64,000 bases of DNA from Berberis thunbergii (GCA_003290165.1 QNQO01001156.1:186001-250000), one strand, 5' to 3'. Counted from the first letter of the stretch, positions 11,172 to 24,469 are shown. Numbers and translations are program-made. The notes: a model not told the origin generated them from the letters alone.

Positions 11172-12954
11172 GGCTAAATTGCGAGTGGCTGTGAGGTTGT
11201 GATGCAGAATTTCAGAAGTTTATGGAGCAGAAAGCAAAGGGTTATTGCGTGGATCCGTTGCGAAATCTTTTTACGGTTTGTGATCTCTCCTGTGAGTCTT
11301 CTTTCATTCTCTTTATGAGTTCCTCTTTTTGAAATACCCATATCTTTGTTTGTTGATTTTGGTGTGTTTGATGTTACTGGCGATTTAGTGTGTTTAGGGG
11401 TTTGATGTTGTGATTGGTATTGTCATGTTAGGGAGGTTTGGATGGATTAAAAAGTTTGGGGCGTGACATCTCCTTATTCATCTACTATGCCTATAACCAT
11501 TGTCATAGATGTTCTATTATATGCAATCTTGATAGCCATTGTCATCCACGCCTACCATTTTATTAATGGGTATGGGTATGGATATGTATGTTGATAGTGT
11601 ATGTTCTATATTGATTGTCACTGTCTAATCAATAGATGTGGTCATGATAGGTGGTTTTCAAAAGAAAAGGTGGATTTCCATAAGGATAGTCAGGTATAGC
11701 CAGTATTGGAACTTGTTTTCTTGTCACGTGTATGTGACTATGTTAAAAGAATGTTTGTGCTTGCGACACACTTGTTTTTTCATTCTTTTCTGAAGGAGAT
11801 GGCAAAATAGATTTTGTCATGTTGTGAATATCACCTTGGTAATGTTTTATGTATATATGGTTCTTGTAAAGGGAATGTGATGTGACGTTAATTGATTTGG
11901 AAAAAAAAATAATGACTCAAATAAAATACTTGGTAAATGTTCTTTTTCCACAACTCCAGAAAAAAAAAATGTGAAAAGAAATGAAAATTTTGTATACAGA
12001 CTTGCTTGTATACGTGTGATATTATTATGGGTATGCAGACTTGCTTGCATATCGGTGCACCGTTCCATGTGAGTTCGGTTGTACGTGTAGAATGCTTGTC
12101 TGTGATCGAACTTCGGGTGAGATGACATGACACTCGAGGTGGCACCCCACTTGGGTCATGTACGCTCCGAGTGGCTTCGATGGCAAGGGAGACACACTTG
12201 GGTGAGGTGTGTTCGGCACAGGAGGAGAGTGCGATTGTGGAAAAGAAGCCAAGAATTAGAAAACAAAATAAATAATTAAATTAAACCATTGAATTGAGCA
12301 TGCCATGAAATTGTGTATAGATTATTTTAGCTTATACTAGGTTAGCCTTGAGGGAAGAAACTAACAGCTCATTCAACCATTGAATGAGAACTACACGTCT
12401 TCCTAAAGGTAGAAAAATGTGTTTGTTTAATATTTCAATGGTAGTCTAATATGATTATGAATTGTATTGTTGTTGCATTTATGAAGGTTGATAACTCATA
12501 AATTTTATTTATTGGTAATAAATAATGCATATTTATTTATTAGGATGATAACACCATTGCCTCATTGAGGAACTACCTGATGGTGTGGTTATTAATTGTT
12601 TGGTTTATTTTAATATTATCATGTGCGTATTTATTGATTTTTGGGATGAAGATTTTTCACACCGGCTTTATTGCTGACCCGAGTGAGCTTTTGCTTCTTG
12701 GGTACATTCCTTTTGGAATGTAGCCGAGTAGTCTTTCAGGTTTAGAGATTTTGAGCTGCATTACTGGAGTTCCGCTAGTGAGCTAGCCATGCAAGTCTTC
12801 TCCGGGTTAGACTTTTTATTCGTTTTAGTTGTTTAGTTGATGCTGCTATTTGTTTCTGTTATTATAGAATACTCACGTCCCGAGTTTTGGGGGAAACGGA
12901 TATTCCTACGTGGTTTTTTGGGATTTTCGTTTCCTTCGAAAATCGGGGCGTGAC

Positions 12955-13614
12955 CTTTTGGTATCAGAGCATTTGGTTAGCCTAGGCTGGGGTAGAGTCT
13001 AGGTGATCCTCGGAATGTGGATATGGGAACTGCCTAGAGATAAAGTGACAAGGGTGAACCTTGAACTTTTAGTATTGTTTCTTTTTCTTCGTGAATCTCG
13101 AGATGAGATTTCTGTGACTAACTTATTTTAATGTCAATAGTGGATGACATTATTTCGTGTCGTTTTCTTGTAGTAGTTTGTTATCTTGAATCTTTAGTTA
13201 ACCCTTTTCGCGAATCTCGGGACGAGATTCTTTTGAGTTGTATATATTGTAACACCACTACTTTTTTTAATGACAAAAAAAAAAAAATTATGCAACTAAA
13301 AATTTAATTGAAAATTTTTATTTTAAAATCTTCTTTCGTTTGAAAAGTTGCATTTTTGAAATTAGCTTAACTTTCTTTCCTCTACCGAATCTCGGGACGA
13401 GATTCTTTTGTGTTGTATGTATTGTAACACCCCGTAATTTTTCTACTTACTGAAAATATTTATATTTTTGTGTGATTGTCTTCATTAAGATATGGGCATA
13501 CGTATGAGCTATTTGGTTGTCCATGTAATGTGTAGTTTGTTTATTTAAGAATTTATTTCCTGTCTACCTTTCTCTACCGAATCTCGGGACGAGATTCTTT
13601 TGAGTTGTATATAT
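12955..13614 (+). mobile_element. Internal domain 4 of the array
   Basis: 660 bp with the primer-binding site at 12959-12970 and three intact palindromic motifs. Confidence 0.62.
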
Positions 13615-13941
13615 TGTAATACCCGCCTAATTAAATAAATATAAAAAAATTTCTTTTGTAAACCCTAATGTTGATGGGTTGTTACACAATTGTATTTGGG
13701 CTTGGTTGTGGGCTTTTAATAAACTAATAAGTAGGGTTTTTATTTTGTGAAAGTGGGTGGATGCATTCGGAAGTTCGGTGGGGGCGAGTAGCCACCCACC
13801 TTATAAAGAGAATAACCCTATTTTTCTTTCTTTTTATCTCTTTTCTCCTTCCTTCTCTTTCTTCTACGATGGCCGACAACAAGAGAAAGCAAAAGAGAGG
13901 CTAGGGGTTTCCAATGGTCGTAGGAAGAGTTATCCTATTCT

Positions 13942-14256
13942 TGGTGGGTTGAAGATATATGTGAACTTGAGATTTACCTGTACAAGAAAGTGATGAGTGC
14001 CATCAAAGCAAAGGGGAGAACACCTGGTATCGTGATTTCAGAGGCACTTAAGGTTTATGCAATCCGATGGTTGCCAAACTCCACTGCCGCTTTGGTTTCT
14101 AATGACCATACTCTGCGGAACAGAGCTTTAATGGAAACAATCATCTGGTTGTTGCCACCTGATAAAGCTATCAGCTGTTCGTGTGGCTTCCTACTAAAAT
14201 TATTGAAGGTTGTCGTTTTTGTTGAGGCAGGCTGCAAAATCAGAGTACAATCTTGA
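13942..14256 (+). pseudogene. Captured NPH3-domain gene fragment, copy 4
   Basis: Encodes the same protein as copy 1 and shares its CTGCCGCTTTGG variant, consistent with copies 1 and 4 being sister sequences here. Confidence 0.78.
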
Positions 14257-14654
14257 GCCATTCACAACCTATTGGTTTCCTATGCATGTTATTGAATGCT
14301 TGCTTCATGAGAAGGTGGCAGTGAGTTGTCTAGGCACTGTGAGAAGAAGGTCTGTGTGCTGCAAGATTCAGAGGAAGAAGTAAAGGGTTATTTGTGAGAG
14401 GTCTCTCTGGTCGTGATGGAGAGAAAGATGGGAGGTCAAATGGATAGATCGATTTGTGGCGATGAAGAGCAGATGAAGACGAAGTTGGATGTGAACTAGA
14501 TCGTGGCTAGCGATTCTACAAGGTGGACTTATGCAGATCCATCTTGGGCTCGCATTTCAGCTCTGTTCCAGTTGTAGTTTCTTGTGCAGAAGCAGATGAT
14601 GGGGCAGCAGAAAAACTCAGAGTTGTTGCTTACTAACAATGGAAATGCTGGAAC

Positions 14655-15011
14655 ATGGAGTCCTGTGACTGTATCGAGTTGCAATGGTCTGCTGATGAGT
14701 TGTTGGTGAAATATCAGTATATATCAGACTTCTTCATTTCACTCGCCTACTTCTCCATTCCTCTGGAGCTGATTTATTTTGTGCAAAAAAAAAAAATCTG
14801 CTTTCTTTCCATATAGATGGGTCCTCATGCAGTTTGGTGCTTTTATGGTCCTTTGTGGAGCAACCCATCTTATAATTTGTAGACTTTCTCTATGCACTCA
14901 GAAATTCTTGCAATCGTGATGACAATTGCACCAATTTTCACTGCTGTTGTTTCATGTGCAACAGCTCTAATGCTTGTTCACATTATTCCCGATCTGTTGA
15001 CGGCTGTGAAG
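14655..15011 (+). pseudogene. Captured ethylene receptor N-terminus, copy 4
   Basis: Same broken fragment as at 2958-3314. Just downstream it shares GGGCTAAATTGCGAG with copies 3, 5 and 6 rather than the TGTGAG form of copies 1 and 2. Confidence 0.8.
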
Positions 15012-16793
15012 GGCTAAATTGCGAGTGGCTGTGAGGTTGTGATGCAGAATTTCAGAAGTTTATGGAGCAGAAAGCAAAGGGTTATTGCGTGGATCCGTTG
15101 CGAAATCTTTTTACGGTTTGCGATCTCTCCTGTGAGTCTTCTTTCATTCTCTTTATGAGTTCCTCTTTTTGAAATACCCATATCTTTGTTTGTTGATTTT
15201 GGTGTGTTTGATGTTACTGGCGATTTAGTGTGTTTAGGGGTTTGATGTTGTGATTGGTATTGTCATCTTAGGGAGGTTTGGATGGATTAAAAAGTTTGGG
15301 GCGTGACATCTCCTTATTCATCTACTATGCCTATAACCATTGTCATAGATGTTCTATTATATGCAATCTTGATAGCCATTGTCATCCACGCCTACCATTT
15401 GTTTAATGGGTATGGGTATGGATCTGTATGTTGATAGTGTATGTTCTATATTGATTGTCACTGTCTAATCAATAGATGTGGTCATGATAGGTGGTTTTCA
15501 AAAGAAAAGGTGGATTTCCATAAGGATAGTCAGGTATAGCCAGTATTGGAACTTGTTTTCTTGTCACGTGTATGTGACTATGTTAAAAGAATGTTTGTGC
15601 TTGCGACACACTTGTTTTTTCATTCTTTTCTGAAGGAGATGGCAAAATAGATTTTGTCATGTTGTGAATATCACCTTGGTAATGTTTTATGTATATATGG
15701 TTCTTGTAAAGGGAATGTGATGTGACGTTAATTGATTTGGAAAAAAAAATAATGACTCAAATAAAATACTTGGTAAATGTTCTTTTTCCACAACTCCAGA
15801 AAAAAAAATGTGAAAAGAAATGAAAATTTTGTATACAGACTTGCTTGTATACGTGTGATATTATTATGGGTATGCAGACTTGCTTGCATATCGGTGCACC
15901 GTTCCATGTGAGTTCGGTTGTACGTGTAGAATGCTTGTCAGTGATCGAACTTCGGGTGAGATGACATGACACTCGAGGTGGCACCCCACTTGGGTCATGT
16001 ACGCTCCGAGTGGCTTCGATGGCAAGGGAGACACACTTGGGTGAGGTGTGTTCGGCACAGGAGGAGAGTGCGATTGTGGAAAAGAAGCCAAGAATTAGAA
16101 AACAAAATAAATAATTAAATTAAACCATTGAATTGAGCATGCCATGAAATTGTGTATAGATTATTTTAGCTTATACTAGGTTAGCCTTGAGGGAAGAAAC
16201 TAACAGCTCATTCAACCATTGAATGAGAACTACACGTCTTCCTAAAGGTAGAAAAATGTGTTTGTTTAATATTTCAATGGTAGTCTAATATGATTATGAA
16301 TTGTATTGTTGTTGCATTTATGAAGGTTGATAACTCATAAATTTTATTTATTGGTAATAAATAATGCATATTTATTTATTAGGATGATAACACCATTGCC
16401 TCATTGAGGAACTACCTGATGGTGTGGTTATTAATTGTTTGGTTTATTTTAATATTATCATGTGCGTATTTATTGATTTTTGGGATGAAGATTTTTCACA
16501 CCGGCTTTATTGCTGACCCGAGTGAGCTTTTGCTTCTTGGGTACATTCCTTTTGGAATGTAGCCGAGTAGTCTTTCAGGTTTAGAGATTTTGAGCTGCAT
16601 TACTGGAGTTCCGCTAGTGAGCTAGCCATGCAAGTCTTCTCCGGGTTAGACTTTTTATTCGTTTTAGTTGTTTAGTTGATGCTGCTATTTGTTTATGTTA
16701 TTATAGAATTCTCACGTCCCGAGTTTTGGGGGAAACGGATATTCCTACGTGGCTTTTTGGGATTTTCGTTTCCTTCGAAAATCGGGGCGTGAC

Positions 16794-17453
16794 CTTTTGG
16801 TATCAGAGCATTTGGTTAGCCTAGGCTGGGGTAGAGTCTAGGTGATCCTCGGAATGTGGATATGGGAACTGCCTAGAGATAAAGTGACAAGGGTGAACCT
16901 TGAACTTTTAGTATTGTTTCTTTTTCTTCGTGAATCTCGAGATGAGATTTCTGTGACTAACTTATTTTAATGTCAATAGTGGATGACATTATTTCGTGTC
17001 GTTTTCTTGTAGTAGTTTGTTATCTTGAATCTTTAGTTAACCCTTTTCGCGAATCTCGGGACGAGATTCTTTTGAGTTGTATATATTGTAACACCACTAC
17101 TTTTTTTAATGACAAAAAAAAAAAAATTATGCAACTAAAAATTTAATTGAAAATTTTTATTTTAAAATCTTCTTTCGTTTGAAAAGTTGCATTTTTGAAA
17201 TTAGCTTAACTTTCTTTCCTCTACCGAATCTCGGGACGAGATTCTTTTGTGTTGTATGTATTGTAACACCCCGTAATTTTTCTACTTACTGAAAATATTT
17301 ATATTTTTGTGTGATTGTCTTCATTAAGATATGGGCATACGTATGAGCTATTTGGTTGTCCATGTAATGTGTAGTTTGTTTATTTAAGAATTTATTTCCT
17401 ATCTACCTTTCTCTACCGAATCTCGGGACGAGATTCTTTTGAGTTGTATATAT
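16794..17453 (+). mobile_element. Internal domain 5 of the array
   Basis: 660 bp with the primer-binding site at 16798-16809. It shares CCTATCTACC (17399) with internal domain 6, where the others have CCTGTCTACC. Confidence 0.62.
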
Positions 17454-17777
17454 TGTAATACCCGCCTAATTAAATAAATATAAAAAAATTTCTTTTGTAA
17501 ACCCTAATGTTGATGGGTTGTTACACAATTGTATTTGGGCTTGGTTGTGGGCTTTTAATAAACTAATAAGTAGGGTTTTATTTTGTGAAAGTGGGTGGAT
17601 GCATTCGGAAGTTCGGTGGGGGCGAGTAGCCACCCACCTTATAAAGAGAATAACCCTATTTTCTTTCTTTTATCTCTTTTCTCCTTCCTTCTCTTTCTTC
17701 TACGATGGCCGACAACAAGAGAAAGCAAAAGAGAGGCTAGGGGTTTCCAATGGTCGTAGGAAGAGTTATCCTATTCT

Positions 17778-18092
17778 TGGTGGGTTGAAGATATATGTGA
17801 ACTTGAGATTTACCTGTACAAGAAAGTGATGAGTGCCATCAAAGCAAAGGGGAGAACACCTGGTATCGTGATTTCAGAGGCACTTAAGGTTTATGCAATC
17901 CGATGGTTGCCAAACTCCACTGCTGCTTTGGTTTCTAATGACCATACTCTGCGGAACAGAGCTTTAGTGGAAACAATCATCTGGTTGTTGCCACCTGATA
18001 AAGCTATCAGCTGTTCGTGTGGCTTCCTACTAAAATTATTGAAGGTTGTCGTTTTTGTTGAGGCAGGCTGCAAAATCAGAGTACAATCTTGA
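17778..18092 (+). pseudogene. Captured NPH3-domain gene fragment, copy 5
   Basis: Same fragment with the NRALVETII variant shared with copies 3 and 6. Confidence 0.78.
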
Positions 18093-18490
18093 GCCATTCA
18101 CAACCTATTGGTTTCCTATGCATGTTATTGAATGCTTGCTTCATGAGAAGGTGGCAGTGAGTTGTCTAGGCACTGTGAGAAGAAGGTCTGTGTGCTGCAA
18201 GATTCAGAGGAAGAAGTAAAGGGTTATTTGTGAGAGGTCTCTCTGGTCGTGATGGAGAGAAAGATGGGAGGTCAAATGGATAGATCGATTTGTGGCGATG
18301 AAGAGCAGATGAAGACGAAGTTGGATGTGAACTAGATCGTGGCTAGCGATTCTACAAGGTGGACTTATGCAGATCCATCTTGGGCTCGCATTTCAGCTCT
18401 GTTCCAGTTGTAGTTTCTTGTGCAGAAGCAGATGATGGGGCAGCAGAAAAACTCAGAGTTGTTGCTTACTAACAATGGAAATGCTGGAAC

Positions 18491-18847
18491 ATGGAGTCCT
18501 GTGACTGTATCGAGTTGCAATGGTCTGCTGATGAGCTGTTGGTGAAATATCAGTATATATCAGACTTCTTCATTTCACTCGCCTACTTCTCCATTCCTCT
18601 GGAGCTGATTTATTTTGTGCAAAAAAAAAAAATCTGCTTTCTTTCCATATAGATGGGTCCTCATGCAGTTTGGTGCTTTTATGGTCCTTTGTGGAGCAAC
18701 CCATCTTATAATTTGTAGACTTTCTCTATGCACTCAGAAATTCTTGCAATCGTGATGACAATTGCACCAATTTTCACTGCTGTTGTTTCATGTGCAACAG
18801 CTCTAATGCTTGTTCACATTATTCCCGATCTGTTGACGGCTGTGAAG
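18491..18847 (+). pseudogene. Captured ethylene receptor N-terminus, copy 5
   Basis: Same broken fragment. It shares the GATGAGCTGTTGG variant (18530) only with copy 6. Confidence 0.8.
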
Positions 18848-20630
18848 GGCTAAATTGCGAGTGGCTGTGAGGTTGTGATGCAGAATTTCAGAAGTTTATG
18901 GAGCAGAAAGCAAAGGGTTATTGCGTGGATCCGTTGCGAAATCTTTTTACGGTTTGTGATCTCTCCTGTGAGTCTTCTTTCATTCTCTTTATGAGTTCCT
19001 CTTTTTGAAATACCCATATCTTTGTTTGTTGATTTTGGTGTGTTTGATGTTACTGGCGATTTAGTGTGTTTAGGGGTTTGATGTTGTGATTGGTATTGTC
19101 ATCTTAGGGAGGTTTGGATGGATTAAAAAGTTTGGGGCGTGACATCTCCTTATTCATCTACTATGCCTATAACCATTGTCATAGATGTTCTATTATATGC
19201 AATCTTGATAGCCATTGTCATCCACGCCTACCATTTGTTTAATGGGTATGGGTATGGATATGTATGTTGATAGTGTATGTTCTATATTGATTGTCACTGT
19301 CTAATCAATAGATGTGGTCATGATAGGTGGTTTTCAAAAGAAAAGGTGGATTTCCATAAGGATAGTCAGGTATAGCCAGTATTGGAACTTGTTTTCTTGT
19401 CACGTGTATGTGACTATGTTAAAAGAATGTTTGTGCTTGCGACACACTTGTTTTTTCATTCTTTTCTGAAGGAGATGGCAAAATAGATTTTGTCATGTTG
19501 TGAATATCACCTTGGTAATGTTTTATGTATATATGGTTCTTGTAAAGGGAATGTGATGTGACGTTAATTGATTTGGAAAAAAAAATAATGACTCAAATAA
19601 AATACTTGGTAAATGTTCTTTTTCCACAACTCCAGAAAAAAAAAATGTGAAAAGAAATGAAAATTTTGTATACAGACTTGCTTGTATACGTGTGATATTA
19701 TTATGGGTATGCAGACTTGCTTGCATATCGGTGCACCGTTCCATGTGAGTTCGGTTGTACGTGTAGAATGCTTGTCAGTGATCGAACTTCGGGTGAGATG
19801 ACATGACACTCGAGGTGGCACCCCACTTGGGTCATGTACGCTCCGAGTGGCTTCGATGGCAAGGGAGACACACTTGGGTGAGGTGTGTTCGGCACAGGAG
19901 GAGAGTGCGATTGTGGAAAAGAAGCCAAGAATTAGAAAACAAAATAAATAATTAAATTAAACCATTGAATTGAGCATGCCATGAAATTGTGTATAGATTA
20001 TTTTAGCTTATACTAGGTTAGCCTTGAGGGAAGAAACTAACAGCTCATTCAACCATTGAATGAGAACTACACGTCTTCCTAAAGGTAGAAAAATGTGTTT
20101 GTTTAATATTTCAATGGTAGTCTAATATGATTATGAATTGTATTGTTGTTGCATTTATGAAGGTTGATAACTCATAAATTTTATTTATTGGTAATAAATA
20201 ATGCATATTTATTTATTAGGATGATAACACCATTGCCTCATTGAGGAACTACCTGATGGTGTGGTTATTAATTGTTTGGTTTATTTTAATATTATCATGT
20301 GCGTATTTATTGATTTTTGGGATGAAGATTTTTCACACCGGCTTTATTGCTGACCCGAGTGAGCTTTTGCTTCTTGGGTACATTCCTTTTGGAATGTAGC
20401 CGAGTAGTCTTTCAGGTTTAGAGATTTTGAGCTGCATTACTGGAGTTCCGCTAGTGAGCTAGCCATGCAAGTCTTCTCCGGGTTAGACTTTTTATTCGTT
20501 TTAGTTGTTTAGTTGATGCTGCTATTTGTTTATGTTATTATAGAATTCTCACGTCCCGAGTTTTGGGGGAAACGGATATTCCTACGTGGCTTTTTGGGAT
20601 TTTCGTTTCCTTCGAAAATCGGGGCGTGAC

Positions 20631-21290
20631 CTTTTGGTATCAGAGCATTTGGTTAGCCTAGGCTGGGGTAGAGTCTAGGTGATCCTCGGAATGTGGATAT
20701 GGGAACTGCCTAGAGATAAAGTGACAAGGGTGAACCTTGAACTTTTAGTATTGTTTCTTTTTCTTCGTGAATCTCGAGATGAGATTTCTGTGACTAACTT
20801 ATTTTAATGTCAATAGTGGATGACATTATTTCGTGTCGTTTTCTTGTAGTAGTTTGTTATCTTGAATCTTTAGTTAACCCTTTTCGCGAATCTCGGGACG
20901 AGATTCTTTTGAGTTGTATATATTGTAACACCACTACTTTTTTTAATGACAAAAAAAAAAAAATTATGCAACTAAAAATTTAATTGAAAATTTTTATTTT
21001 AAAATCTTCTTTCGTTTGAAAAGTTGCATTTTTGAAATTAGCTTAACTTTCTTTCCTCTACCGAATCTCGGGACGAGATTCTTTTGTGTTGTATGTATTG
21101 TAACACCCCGTAATTTTTCTACTTACTGAAAATATTTATATTTTTGTGTGATTGTCTTCATTAAGATATGGGCATACGTATGAGCTATTTGGTTGTCCAT
21201 GTAATGTGTAGTTTGTTTATTTAAGAATTTATTTCCTATCTACCTTTCTCTACCGAATCTCGGGACGAGATTCTTTTGAGTTGTATATAT
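20631..21290 (+). mobile_element. Internal domain 6 of the array
   Basis: 660 bp with the primer-binding site TGGTATCAGAGC at 20635-20646. It is the last internal domain before the array ends. Confidence 0.62.
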
Positions 21291-21617
21291 TGTAATACCC
21301 GCCTAATTAAATAAATATAAAAAAATTCTTTTGTAAACCCTAATGTTGATGGGTTGTTACACAATTGTATTTGGGCTTGGTTGTGGGCTTTTAATAAACT
21401 AATAAGTAGGGTTTTTATTTTGTGAAAGTGGGTGGATGCATTCGGAAGTTCGGTGGGGGCGAGTAGCCACCCACCTTATAAAGAGAATAACCCTATTTTT
21501 CTTTCTTTTTATCTCTTTTCTCCTTCCTTCTCTTTTCTTCTACGATGGCCGACAACAAGAGAAAGCAAAAGAGAGGCTAGGGGTTTCCAATGGTCGTAGG
21601 AAGAGTTATCCTATTCT

Positions 21618-21932
21618 TGGTGGGTTGAAGATATATGTGAACTTGAGATTTACCTGTACAAGAAAGTGATGAGTGCCATCAAAGCAAAGGGGAGAACACC
21701 TGGTATCGTGATTTCAGAGGCACTTAAGGTTTATGCAATCCGATGGTTGCCAAACTCCACTGCTGCTTTGGTTTCTAATGACCATACTCTGCGGAACAGA
21801 GCTTTAGTGGAAACAATCATCTGGTTGTTGCCACCTGATAAAGCTATCAGCTGTTCGTGTGGCTTCCTACTAAAATTATTGAAGGTTGTCGTTTTTGTTG
21901 AGGCAGGCTGCAAAATCAGAGTACAATCTTGA
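21618..21932 (+). pseudogene. Captured NPH3-domain gene fragment, copy 6
   Basis: Same fragment with the NRALVETII variant; the frame is open to 21932. Confidence 0.78.
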
Positions 21933-22330
21933 GCCATTCACAACCTATTGGTTTCCTATGCATGTTATTGAATGCTTGCTTCATGAGAAGGTGGCAGTGA
22001 GTTGTCTAGGCACTGTGAGAAGAAGGTCTGTGTGCTGCAAGATTCAGAGGAAGAAGTAAAGGGTTATTTGTGAGAGGTCTCTCTGGTCGTGATGGAGAGA
22101 AAGATGGGAGGTCAAATGGATAGATCGATTTGTGGCGATGAAGAGCAGATGAAGACGAAGTTGGATGTGAACTAGATCGTGGCTAGCGATTCTACAAGGT
22201 GGACTTATGCAGATCCATCTTGGGCTCGCATTTCAGCTCTGTTCCAGTTGTAGTTTCTTGTGCAGAAGCAGATGATGGGGCAACAGAAAAACTCAGAGTT
22301 GTTGCTTACTAACAATGGAAATGCTGGAAC

Positions 22331-22687
22331 ATGGAGTCCTGTGACTGTATCGAGTTGCAATGGTCTGCTGATGAGCTGTTGGTGAAATATCAGTATATAT
22401 CAGACTTCTTCATTTCACTCGCCTACTTCTCCATTCCTCTGGAGCTGATTTATTTTGTGCAAAAAAAAAAAATCTGCTTTCTTTCCATATAGATGGGTCC
22501 TCATGCAGTTTGGTGCTTTTATGGTCGTTTGTGGAGCAACCTATCTTATAATTTGTAGACTTTCTCTATGCACTCAGAAATTCTTGCAATCGTGATGACA
22601 ATTGCACCAATTTTCACTGTTGTTGTTTCATGTGCAACAGCTCTAATGCTTGTTCACATTATTCCCGATCTGTTGACGGCTGTGAAG
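22331..22687 (+). pseudogene. Captured ethylene receptor N-terminus, copy 6
   Basis: Same broken fragment, the most changed copy. The His codon of the copper-site motif GATHLI has become TAT (22542), and CTTTGTGG has become CGTTTGTGG nearby. Confidence 0.8.
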
Positions 22688-24469
22688 GGCTAAATTGCGA
22701 GTGGCTGTGAGGTTGTGATGCAGAATTTCAGAAGTTTATGGAGCAGAAAGCAAAGGGTTATTGCGTGGATCCGTTGCGAAATCTTTTTACGGTTTGCGAT
22801 CTCTCCTGTGAGTCTTCTTTCATTCTCTTTATGAGTTCCTCTTTTTGAAATACCCATATCTTTGTTTGTTGATTTTGGTGTGTTTGATGTTACTGGCGAT
22901 TTAGTGTGTTTAGGGGTTTGATGTTGTGATTGGTATTGTCATCTTAGGGAGGTTTGGATGGATTAAAAAGTTTGGGGCGTGACATCTCCTTATTCATCTA
23001 CTATGCCTATAACCATTGTCATAGATGTTCTATTATATGCAATCTTGATAGCCATTGTCATCCACGCCTACCATTTGTTTAATGGGTATGGGTATGGATA
23101 TGTATGTTGATAGTGTATGTTCTATATTGATTGTCACTGTCTAATCAATAGATGTGGTCATGATAGGTGGTTTTCAAAAGAAAAGGTGGATTTCCATAAG
23201 GATAGTCAGGTATAGCCAGTATTGGAACTTGTTTTCTTGTCACGTGTATGTGACTATGTTAAAAGAATGTTTGTGCTTGCGACACACTTGTTTTTTCATT
23301 CTTTTCTGAAGGAGATGGCAAAATAGATTTTGTCATGTTGTGAATATCACCTTGGTAATGTTTTATGTATATATGGTTCTTGTAAAGGGAATGTGATGTG
23401 ACGTTAATTGATTTGGAAAAAAAAATAATGACTCAAATAAAATACTTGGTAAATGTTCTTTTTCCACAACTCCAGAAAAAAAAATGTGAAAAGAAATGAA
23501 AATTTTGTATACAGACTTGCTTGTATACGTGTGATATTATTATGGGTATGCAGACTTGCTTGCATATCGGTGCACCGTTCCATGTGAGTTCGGTTGTACG
23601 TGTAGAATGCTTGTCAGTGATCGAACTTCGGGTGAGATGACATGACACTCGAAGTGGCACCCCACTTGGGTCATGTACGCTCCGAGTGGCTTCGATGGCA
23701 AGGGAGACACACTTGGGTGAGGTGTGTTCGGCACAGGAGGAGAGTGCGATTGTGGAAAAGAAGCCAAGAATTAGAAAACAAAATAAATAATTAAATTAAA
23801 CCATTGAATTGAGCATGCCATGAAATTGTGTATAGATTATTTTAGCTTATACTAGGTTAGCCTTGAGGGAAGAAACTAACAGCTCATTCAACCATTGAAT
23901 GAGAACTACACGTCTTCCTAAAGGTAGAAAAATGTGTTTGTTTAATATTTCAATGGTAGTCTAATATGATTATGAATTGTATTGTTGTTGCATTTATGAA
24001 GGTTGATAACTCATAAATTTTATTTATTGGTAATAAATAATGCATATTTATTTATTAGGATGATAACACCATTGCCTCATTGAGGAACTACCTGATGGTG
24101 TGGTTATTAATTGTTTGGTTTATTTTAATATTATCATGTGCGTATTTATTGATTTTGGGATGAAGATTTTTCACACCGGTTTTATTGCTGACCCGAGTGA
24201 GCTTTTGCTTTTTGGGTACATTCCTTTTGGAATGTAGCCGAGTAGTCTTTCAGGTTTAGAGATTTTGAGCTGCATTATTGGAGTTCCGCTAGTGAGCTAG
24301 CCATGCAAGTCTTCTCCGGGTTAGACTTTTTATTCGTTTTAGTTGTTTAGTTGATGCTGCTATTTGTTTATATTATTATAGAATTCTCACGTCCCGAGTT
24401 TTGGGGGAAACGGATATTCCTACGTGGCTTTTTGGGATTTTCGTTTACTTCGAAAATCGGGGCGTGACA

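Larger units (their letters stand above)
9775..12954 (+). repeat. LTR copy 3
   Basis: Full-length LTR of 3,180 bp ending before the primer-binding site at 12959-12970. Its 3' part shares diagnostic variants with copy 0: T at 12101, A at 12871 and GTGGTTTTTTGGG near 12911. Confidence 0.65.
13615..16793 (+). repeat. LTR copy 4
   Basis: Full-length LTR of 3,179 bp, TGTAATACCC to GGGGCGTGAC, followed by the primer-binding site at 16798-16809. Confidence 0.65.
17454..20630 (+). repeat. LTR copy 5
   Basis: Full-length LTR of 3,177 bp, slightly shorter through single-base losses in the pyrimidine tract near 17660-17690. It shares GTTTATGTTATTATAG (20528) with copy 4, where copies 0-3 have GTTTCTGTTATTATAG. 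Confidence 0.65.
1..24469 (+). mobile_element. Tandem array of a non-autonomous Ty3/gypsy-type LTR retrotransposon
   Basis: A unit of about 3,840 bp repeats head to tail, starting at 1, 3836, 7854, 11693, 15533, 19369 and 23209; the second is 4,018 bp because of an insertion. Each unit contains a primer-binding-site motif (TGGTATCAGAGC) directly after a block ending GGGGCGTGAC, and later a PPT/LTR-head junction ending in TGTAATACCC. Read this way the array is LTR-internal-LTR-internal...LTR: seven LTRs (first partial) of about 3,179 bp and six internal domains of about 660 bp. No gag or pol domain is present, so the element must be mobilised in trans, if at all. Copies differ by scattered single bases and homopolymer lengths, so amplification looks recent. 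The right edge coincides with the LTR 3' end; the left edge lies outside the window. The internal 3' motif resembles the end of plant chromovirus polyproteins (inference). Confidence 0.85.
21291..24469 (+). repeat. LTR copy 6, terminal LTR of the array
   Basis: Full-length LTR of 3,179 bp. It ends GGGGCGTGACA at 24469 and passes into unrelated sequence (AAGAAGCAATTG) where the internal copies have the primer-binding site. The canonical ...CA end is seen only here; internal copies read ...GACC. Confidence 0.7.

Noticed and set aside
1..24469. Centromeric or other satellite DNA, or a CRISPR-like array
   Set aside because: The period is 3.84 kb with LTR and primer-site structure, and there are no short spaced direct repeats.
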